Shown: piece by piece, positions 58,274 through 64,000 of the stretch
Position numbering within the stretch: the stretch's first letter is position 1
Layout: each line of letters begins with the position of its first letter
Origin: Bacteroidales bacterium
GTDB lineage: Bacteria > Bacteroidota > Bacteroidia > Bacteroidales > UBA10428
DNA: 64,000 nucleotides
Reading direction: 5' to 3'
Assembly: GCA_016938235.1 (NCBI GenBank)
Contig: JAFGVA010000168.1
Location: 53,232 to 117,231, forward strand
Notes under the pieces: generated by a model
The model's database searches: none
Told to the model about the DNA's origin: nothing
What the model saw: the letters and a program-made list of their open reading frames with translations, nothing else
Made by a program: the position numbers and the translations under genes

Positions 58274-59581
58274 TTACTTATATGAGTTTTCGGGTTTTAT
58301 AATTTTATAATTTCCACTTAAGTGCATGATGCTGAACAGGTACAATAAACCATCGTAATAGGGATCAAAATAGTTATCTTCGTAGGGTTCAAGTCTGGCG
58401 TTCCATACTTCGTCGATAAATCTCCAGCTTTTTGCCTGGGTACCCATCAACGATGCAGCTCCAGCAGTAGAAACCAAACCTAATGAGTGCCTTAATTTCT
58501 GAAAACCTCCGGCTGGTAAAATCCATTCCGGCAGGGAACCATCCATATTAAACTGATCTTCATAGCTGTCAATTCCACGACAATAAAGGAAATTCTGAAT
58601 ACGCTTACAATAATCTTTTTGCCATTCTTTGTCTTTGGCATACCATGCATAGTCCATGGCAATGTTCATAGGCACCCTCCATGAATCGTATCGAAAGGCT
58701 GCGCGCCAGGTAACATCTTTAGGTTGTTCGCCGCTATATAATGAATAATCAGGATTTAATCCGGTAACCGGATGGCAAACCCTTTTCAGGTAAGCTCTTG
58801 AAGTATCTGCACAATCTCGGTAAAACTGCTCATGTCCGTCCTTAGCATACTCGGCCCATATTTCAAAAAAGGCGGGTAAATGATACGATGGATCTGTTAA
58901 ATTATATCGCTCGGTTTCGGGCACAAAAGAAATTTGTTTATGCTCAACATTTAATATGTTATTTATTCCTTCCGAACCGTCCTTGCTCCACATGGCATCC
59001 AGAATTCTTCTGGCTTCGGCATAATAATTAATGCCTGTTTCATTACCCCAGCGATTCGATGCAAAGAGCAATGCTGTGATGTAATACAATTCACCATCGG
59101 AGGCAGTACCTGCCGAATTATGCTTTCCGGTTTTGGGATCGGCAGACCAGGCAAAATAGCCATCCCGGGGACCGCCCTGGTGTTGAAGGTAATGTTTTGA
59201 CCAGCGCCAGATACGATCAAAAACATCTTTTTTATCGAGTTGGACAGCTATCATCATTCCATACGACAGACCTTCGGTGCGGGCATCATGGTTTTTTAAA
59301 TCGGAAACATAGCCCATTGAATCTCCAACCTCGAAGTAAACCCTGTCAGGGCCTTCAAAAAGATCAGAAAATGCTTTATTTAGCTTAGCATCAATTTCTT
59401 CTTGTTTGTATCCGGCTTCGAGAAATAAGTTGCGGTATTTGTCTGTTTCCCAGGCACCTGTTTCCCAAGGCTTCAGTTTTCCTCTCGGGTCTTTGATGTC
59501 CCTGGAACAATCATCTTCAATTTGGCAGGTATTTAACAGAAATAGGCAGAGCATCAGAGAAAGCAAAACTTGTTTCTTCAT
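58274..59581 (-). CDS. GH8 reducing-end xylose-releasing exo-oligoxylanase-like
   Basis: A 435-residue GH8 enzyme with an N-terminal lipoprotein-like signal (LLSLMLCLFLLNTC). The (alpha/alpha)6 barrel has the acid Glu in HDARTEGLSYGMMIAVQLDK and the Asp-rich groove motif AGTASDGELYYITALLFAS. PLA-type loops and YDSWRVPMNIAMDYAWY match the Rex subgroup, which removes single xyloses from the reducing end of xylo-oligosaccharides. With GH43 downstream it forms a xylan-oligosaccharide unit. The upstream 322-bp gap is shared with the divergent kinase gene. Confidence 0.9.
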   Translation of the reverse strand: MKKQVLLSLMLCLFLLNTCQIEDDCSRDIKDPRGKLKPWETGAWETDKYRNLFLEAGYKQEEIDAKLNKAFSDLFEGPDRVYFEVGDSMGYVSDLKNHDARTEGLSYGMMIAVQLDKKDVFDRIWRWSKHYLQHQGGPRDGYFAWSADPKTGKHNSAGTASDGELYYITALLFASNRWGNETGINYYAEARRILDAMWSKDGSEGINNILNVEHKQISFVPETERYNLTDPSYHLPAFFEIWAEYAKDGHEQFYRDCADTSRAYLKRVCHPVTGLNPDYSLYSGEQPKDVTWRAAFRYDSWRVPMNIAMDYAWYAKDKEWQKDYCKRIQNFLYCRGIDSYEDQFNMDGSLPEWILPAGGFQKLRHSLGLVSTAGAASLMGTQAKSWRFIDEVWNARLEPYEDNYFDPYYDGLLYLFSIMHLSGNYKIIKPENSYK

Positions 59582-59903
59582 GGATATGCTTTTTTTTAGG
59601 TTAAACTAATTAATCTGAAACGACTGCATTCAATCGTCTGCAGAGGCAATGAAAATACAAATAAGTTTTGCATAAAAAAAAATAAACCAGTTGTAATTAA
59701 TCTGTTTTGTCATATTTCCCTACAAAACGGCAAGTATCTTCTTTCATTGCGGTTATAGGGTATTTTGTTTGTGAGTCTTTTCCTTTTCACGAAAATCTTG
59801 AGGGCTGACCTCGGAAAGTGTTTTAAAAGAAGAGTAAGCTGTAAGATTGTTTATTATAACTGAAAAAATTAGTAAATTAATAGTTAGAAAGGGGAATTTC
59901 TGA
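59582..59903. other. 322-bp divergent intergenic region
   Basis: A/T-rich region between the GH8 gene and the sensor kinase gene. I find no full -33/-7 match for either direction. TAGGGTATTTTG near 59757 resembles a half of the TAGGG...CCCTA hairpin at 63331, which could mark a shared regulator site, but this is weak. Confidence 0.35.
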
Positions 59904-62612
59904 ATGTCGTTTAAACAAAGGGTTTTGCTTATGACCCTGTCAATCAGCATTATTGCAATAATCGGGATATTTATTCTGGTTATGATTATAATGCATAAAA
60001 GTTCTGACAGGATATCGGAACAAAACACCAGAAATCTTGTTGATGTTGCAATGTTATCTATTGATAATCAAAATAAAAGCCTAAACTATCATGTTCAGTA
60101 TTCTATTGAATTAAGAAAAAATGAACGCAAAAATATTGTAGCGCTTGTAAAATCTATTTTAAACAGATATTATGCTGAATATAAATCGGGAAGATTAACA
60201 GAAAATCAGGCAAAAAACCGTGCTCTTGACGATATTAACAAGATAAGGTACGATGAGGATAAAGGTTATGTTTGGATCAATAATACAGAAAAGCCTGTTC
60301 CGAGAGTAATTGTGCATCCCTATTTTCCGGAGTTTAATATGAAACCGGCATCAGCTCCAATATTTTTTTCATCGGCCGATTCAAGCAATATTTTTTTAAA
60401 TGCTGTAGAGTTATGCGAAGAACAAGGAGCCGGTTTTATCGAATACACTTGGCCCAAACCTAATAATAGCGATTCTGTTCAGAAAGAGAAATTATCGTAT
60501 GTTGAGCTATATAAACCCTGGCAATGGATAATAGGTACTGGTATATATCTCGAGGATATTGAGCGCGATGTTAAAGACCGGGAAATGGCTATGATTGATG
60601 AATTAAAAAATACTCTTGGTGAACTCAGGATAGCTCAGACAGGCTATTTTTTTATTTTTAATGGAAACAAGCGTGTTTTGTTACATCCCGTGTTAAATCA
60701 AGAAAGAATAGACTCGTCGTATTATTCCAATTCTCTTCATTTAATGGATAGCATAATTAAAGTTGTGCAAAAAGGTGGCGATACCTATGAATATAATTGG
60801 TTGGTTCCGGGCGAAGATAAAGTTGAGTATAAGCATAAAAAAAAGGTTTTTGTTGAATATTTTGAACCACTTAACTGGTATGTTTGTGCATCGATATATC
60901 AGGAAGAAATTGACAGGGCTGTTGTTATTTTAAGTAAGAAATTGATTGGTTTTAGTCTTTTGTTTATTTTATTCACAATTATCTTGTCACTTCTTGTTTC
61001 CGAAAGGCTGGTAAGGCCAATCCGGGAACTAATGAGTTTTGTTAATCGAGTTAAGATTGAAAATAATAATAATAATATTAATACTTCTCAGGTACCCATT
61101 ACGGGCTCAAAAGAAACACGCCTTCTTGGTAGTTCGATAAAAGAGATGCTTATATCTATTGAAAAACAAAAACTGTCGCTCATTCAGCAAAAATTAGAAA
61201 TTGAGAAAAGTAAGGAAAAGTTAAAGGCCAGTGAAAATAAGTACAAAACATTATTCACTTCTTCAGGCGATGCAGCACTTATATTTAAAAATTTCAAAAT
61301 AACAGAATGCAACGATAGAGCAATTAAAATATTAAAAGCAGAAAAGGAAGACCTAATTGGGTTAAGCCTTTGGGAAATATCACCGGAATATCAGCCCGAT
61401 GGTATCAGCTCGAAAGATAAGGCCAGGGAATTGTTTGAAAGCACCGGAACCAATCAGCCGGTAGAATTTGAATGGATATACAAAAACTTAAAAAACGAAC
61501 TACTGGATATCGACGTTACGCTGATTTTCTTTGATGAAGAAAAAAAGTTCATGTTATCTACCTGGAGGGATGTAACTGCCAAGAAAAAAGCTGAAAGGGC
61601 TTTAAAAGAAAGTGAAGAAAAATATAAGTTTTTAGTAGAAAACAGTCCTTCGGTTTTTTGGATGGTCGATAAAGAAAGGTCTTTAAAATATATAAGTCCG
61701 AATATTGAAAATGTATTAGGAACGGCAGGATTGGTGTTTAAAGGAAAATGGCAGGAATTATTTATAAACCGCATTCATGCCGAAGACAGAGAAACTGCAA
61801 TAAAAGATTTTGATGATCTGTATGTCAAAGGAATTTCTATTAATTCAACATACCGTATAAAGAACAGAAAGGGCTATTGGATCTGGGTTCATGTATTGGG
61901 CGAGAAGAACAGTACTGTTTTTGGAGAAAATACTGCTTATGGAGTTATAACAGATATAACCGACAAAAAAATCACGGATCAAAAAATTATGCAGACCATG
62001 ATTCGTTCCGAGGAAAAAGAACGAAGTCGCATAGCTAAAGATCTGCACGATGGTGTATCGCCTTTGCTTTCGGCCATTAAATTATTTACTCAATCGCTGC
62101 ACGACAGTAAAGAAGAAAGTCTGAAAGAGCAATTGTCGGAAAAAATAAGTGTTGTAATTGGAGAAGCAATACGCAGCATTCATGAAATATCCGTCAATAT
62201 AAGTCCGCATATTCTCCAAAATTTTGGTTTAATAAAAGCGGTTGAATCATTTGCATCGCACCTAACAGCTGCCAGTAATTTATCCATTAAAATCGAATCA
62301 AAACTAAAGGACAGGTTATCCATTGAAATAGAAACAACCTTGTATAGAATATCTGTTGAATTATTAAACAATGCTGTTAAATATTCTAAATCCGATCAGA
62401 TTTTTATAAATTATATGCCAAAGGGGAATAGTGTTTATTTGGTTTATCAAGATAATGGGATAGGTTTTAATACAGAATATGTTTTGTCTCAGAGCAAAGG
62501 TATGGGGCTTTTTAACATGAAAACCCGTGTTGAAGCATTATATGGTAAATTTATTATTAACAGCATTGAGAATAAAGGCACAAATGTAATTATATCTGTT
62601 CCAATAACATAA
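59904..62612 (+). CDS. NarX-like sensor histidine kinase with tandem Cache and PAS domains
   Basis: A 902-residue membrane kinase. One helix (LMTLSISIIAIIGIFILVMI) leads to a periplasmic region with two Cache modules: DKGYVWINNTEKPVPRVIVH, then GYFFIFNGNKRVLLHPVLNQ. A second helix (LIGFSLLFILFTIILSLLVS, ~345-368) is followed by a HAMP linker, two PAS domains (about residues 445-560 and 568-690) and a HisKA_3 dimerisation domain with phospho-acceptor His715 in AKDLHDGVSPLLSA. A HATPase domain ends it (ELLNNAVKYSK, YQDNGIGF). Cache modules of this type usually sense small organic acids. The LuxR-type regulator gene follows immediately and is the evident partner. Confidence 0.93.
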   Translation: MSFKQRVLLMTLSISIIAIIGIFILVMIIMHKSSDRISEQNTRNLVDVAMLSIDNQNKSLNYHVQYSIELRKNERKNIVALVKSILNRYYAEYKSGRLTENQAKNRALDDINKIRYDEDKGYVWINNTEKPVPRVIVHPYFPEFNMKPASAPIFFSSADSSNIFLNAVELCEEQGAGFIEYTWPKPNNSDSVQKEKLSYVELYKPWQWIIGTGIYLEDIERDVKDREMAMIDELKNTLGELRIAQTGYFFIFNGNKRVLLHPVLNQERIDSSYYSNSLHLMDSIIKVVQKGGDTYEYNWLVPGEDKVEYKHKKKVFVEYFEPLNWYVCASIYQEEIDRAVVILSKKLIGFSLLFILFTIILSLLVSERLVRPIRELMSFVNRVKIENNNNNINTSQVPITGSKETRLLGSSIKEMLISIEKQKLSLIQQKLEIEKSKEKLKASENKYKTLFTSSGDAALIFKNFKITECNDRAIKILKAEKEDLIGLSLWEISPEYQPDGISSKDKARELFESTGTNQPVEFEWIYKNLKNELLDIDVTLIFFDEEKKFMLSTWRDVTAKKKAERALKESEEKYKFLVENSPSVFWMVDKERSLKYISPNIENVLGTAGLVFKGKWQELFINRIHAEDRETAIKDFDDLYVKGISINSTYRIKNRKGYWIWVHVLGEKNSTVFGENTAYGVITDITDKKITDQKIMQTMIRSEEKERSRIAKDLHDGVSPLLSAIKLFTQSLHDSKEESLKEQLSEKISVVIGEAIRSIHEISVNISPHILQNFGLIKAVESFASHLTAASNLSIKIESKLKDRLSIEIETTLYRISVELLNNAVKYSKSDQIFINYMPKGNSVYLVYQDNGIGFNTEYVLSQSKGMGLFNMKTRVEALYGKFIINSIENKGTNVIISVPIT

Positions 62613-63275
62613 ATGAGTATGGCTTCCGAAATAGTTACAATAGGTATTGTTGATGATCATGCTATTTTTCGCGATGGCTTAAAATCGGTTTTATCGCAGA
62701 TTAGTGAATTCAGAGTGATATATGAGGCCGAAACAGGTAAAGAATTCCTTAACCTTTTGAATGATATTGTTCCCGATATTGTGTTAATGGATATCTCCAT
62801 GCCGGAAATGGATGGAATAACAGCTACAGAAAAAGCTTTGAAAAAATACCCTATGTTAAAAATTATTACCCTTTCAAGCTATAGCGATCACGTTTATTAT
62901 TATAAAATGATAAAAGCCGGGTCTCAAGGCTTTGTGCAAAAGAAGTCGGGAAAAGAAGAACTTGAAAAGGCTATAAAAGAAGTTTATGAAGGCAAAAATT
63001 ACTTTCCGCAGGAATTACTTCGGAACCTCATATTTAAGATTAGTCATGATGGCACCAATAACATTAATCAGGGTAAAATATTGCTTTCAAAAAGAGAATC
63101 GGAAGTTCTTGAATTAATCTGCACGGGCAATACAAACTCCGAAATTGCTGATAAACTGTGCATTAGTCCTAAAACCGTTGATAATCACAGAACCAGTCTG
63201 CTTCAGAAAACCGAAACAAAAAATGCGGCACACCTGGTTATGTTTGCTATAAAGAACCATTTAATTGAGGTCTGA
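62613..63275 (+). CDS. NarL/LuxR-family response regulator
   Basis: A 220-residue two-domain regulator. The receiver has acidic pocket DD (14-15), phospho-acceptor Asp60 in VLMDISMPEMDG and Lys in GFVQKKSGKEEL. A short linker leads to the LuxR HTH: LSKRESEVLELICTGNTNSE and IADKLCISPKTVDNHRTSLL. Its ATG directly follows the kinase stop codon (no gap), so the two are translationally coupled and form a cognate pair. Targets may include the divergent GH8-GH43 operon next door, but no site has been shown. Confidence 0.93.
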   Translation: MSMASEIVTIGIVDDHAIFRDGLKSVLSQISEFRVIYEAETGKEFLNLLNDIVPDIVLMDISMPEMDGITATEKALKKYPMLKIITLSSYSDHVYYYKMIKAGSQGFVQKKSGKEELEKAIKEVYEGKNYFPQELLRNLIFKISHDGTNNINQGKILLSKRESEVLELICTGNTNSEIADKLCISPKTVDNHRTSLLQKTETKNAAHLVMFAIKNHLIEV

Positions 63276-63330
63276 TAGCAGTTTCGTCTTTTTTCTTTCC
63301 AAAAAACAGTTAGAAATACTCAAATTACAT

Positions 63331-63398
63331 TAGGGGTTTTACCCTATTTGTTCGGTGTTTTTACCTTCTTTTTATGACTATCCCGAACTTTAATTTTG
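63331..63398 (+). promoter_or_regulatory. Palindrome and -7 box upstream of the stand-alone receiver gene
   Basis: TAGGG-GTTTTA-CCCTA (63331-63346, with the stem closing TAGGG/CCCTA) is followed by TAATTTTG (63391-63398), a full -7 match. Expected start is near 63404, 13 nt before the ATG at 63417. A LuxR-type regulator site is possible. Confidence 0.45.
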
Positions 63399-63416
63399 TA
63401 TCAATAAATCTTTGAT

Positions 63417-63845
63417 ATGAAATTCATAATAGTTGATGATAATAAAACATTCAGGGATAGTGTAAGATTCAATCTTGAAAAAGTGCATGGATATGAGGTT
63501 ATTGGAGAAGCTGCCAATGGAGAGGAATACTTTAAACTGGAAAACTGGCATTTAGCAGATATTATTCTAATGGACATTGAGATGCCAAAAATGGATGGTA
63601 TAACAACTGTAAAAAAGGCTTTATTTAAAAACAGCACCTTAAAATTTATTGCTGTTACCAGTTATAGAGATAAAGTTTACTTAAACAGCTTGATTTTTGC
63701 CGGATTCAGAGCATGTATTTTTAAAGATAATTTTTACGATGAGATTAAAAATACAGTTGCACAGGTCATGCAAAACAGCCTGAAATTTCCAGGAGATATA
63801 TTGATAGAAAATTCCGACGTGTCAAAAAATAAACAAAAGAACTAA
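63417..63845 (+). CDS. Stand-alone receiver-domain protein (CheY-like)
   Basis: A 142-residue protein that is a single receiver domain with a short tail and no output domain. The acidic pair is Asp7-Asp8, the phospho-acceptor Asp53 in IILMDIEMPKMDG, the switch Thr in AVTSYRDK and the conserved Lys in CIFKDN. Sequence around Asp53 is close to the upstream NarL-type regulator, so it may be a truncated derivative with its HTH lost, or a phosphate sink for the neighbouring kinase. It has its own promoter and lies 12 bp before the partial sensor gene. Confidence 0.85.
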   Translation: MKFIIVDDNKTFRDSVRFNLEKVHGYEVIGEAANGEEYFKLENWHLADIILMDIEMPKMDGITTVKKALFKNSTLKFIAVTSYRDKVYLNSLIFAGFRACIFKDNFYDEIKNTVAQVMQNSLKFPGDILIENSDVSKNKQKN

Positions 63846-63857
63846 AAAAACAATACT

Positions 63858-64000
63858 ATGAGTTTTTTGAATAATTTAAAAATTGGGTTAAGGCTTAATA
63901 TTATAATAAGCCTTGTAATGGTGCTGATTATTTCGGCATTGGGAATCTACACAGTTGTAAATCAACGTCAACAAATCTTATCAGATACTGATATAAGAAT
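63858..64000 (+). CDS. Membrane sensor, possible methyl-accepting chemotaxis protein, 3'-truncated by the window
   Basis: Only the first 47 codons are visible. MSFLNNLKIGLRLNIIISLV begins a typical chemoreceptor or Cache-kinase N-terminus: short basic cytoplasmic start, a membrane helix (IIISLVMVLIISALGIYTVV) and the beginning of a periplasmic domain (NQRQQILSDTDIRM). The sequence continues beyond 64000. Its position after a CheY-like receiver supports a chemoreceptor, but the signalling domain is not in view. Confidence 0.5.
   Translation, partial: MSFLNNLKIGLRLNIIISLVMVLIISALGIYTVVNQRQQILSDTDIR

Overview
The window looks like chromosomal DNA of an anaerobic or facultative Bacteroidota, most likely in or near the Marinilabiliales/Prolixibacteraceae. 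The sequence support is low G+C, Bacteroidota -7 boxes (TAnnTTTG), many lipoproteins with the SC-type lipobox, a type IX secretion sorting domain, head-GIN and DUF4332-type families, and a dense set of polysaccharide-degrading enzymes. I see no rRNA, tRNA or CRISPR. The placement is inference; no phylogenetic marker is present.

Layout. 1-2.3 kb: a DUF362 protein with a secretion tag, then a hairpin repeat. 2.2-7.8 kb (minus strand): a membrane protein/XRE regulator pair, two quinone-oxidoreductase-like dehydrogenases and a two-module class V aminotransferase. 7.9-10.1 kb: hgcA and hgcB, the two genes required for mercury methylation, followed by a cysteine-rich MarR regulator and a small membrane protein with a C-terminal cysteine pair; this is the most notable locus. 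10.1-13 kb: FKBP isomerase, a head-GIN lipoprotein, and a decayed patch with an IS200-like (REP-associated) transposase remnant, REP-like palindromes and a tandem duplication. 13.2-17.9 kb: a TolC-MacA-MacB-type efflux operon. 18-21.7 kb: a secreted alpha/beta hydrolase and a CPA2 cation/proton antiporter.

22-28.6 kb: a sugar-catabolic island with a ROK repressor, FucU mutarotase, aldo/keto reductase, zinc alcohol dehydrogenase, PfkB kinase and an OFA-type MFS transporter, with palindromes that could be ROK operators. 28.7-52.1 kb: a large glycan-degradation cluster (GH3; then GH31, GH2, GH97, GH97, GH9, GH31, GH31 and, from a separate promoter, GH27 and GH2). The mix of endo-beta-glucanase, alpha-xylosidases, beta- and alpha-galactosidases and beta-glucosidase fits xyloglucan or a similar branched hemicellulose. 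No SusC/SusD pair is present in the window.

52-56.1 kb: accessory genes, several small or damaged (YD-repeat lipoprotein, DUF4332 protein, internally deleted PfkB kinase, GNAT acetyltransferase, CPBP-like membrane protein) ending in a G+C-rich structured repeat. 56.1-59.6 kb: an alpha/beta hydrolase, then GH43 and GH8 (xylo-oligosaccharide) genes. 59.9-64 kb: a Cache/PAS NarX-like kinase, NarL-like regulator, a stand-alone receiver and the start of a membrane sensor, possibly a chemoreceptor, cut by the window edge.
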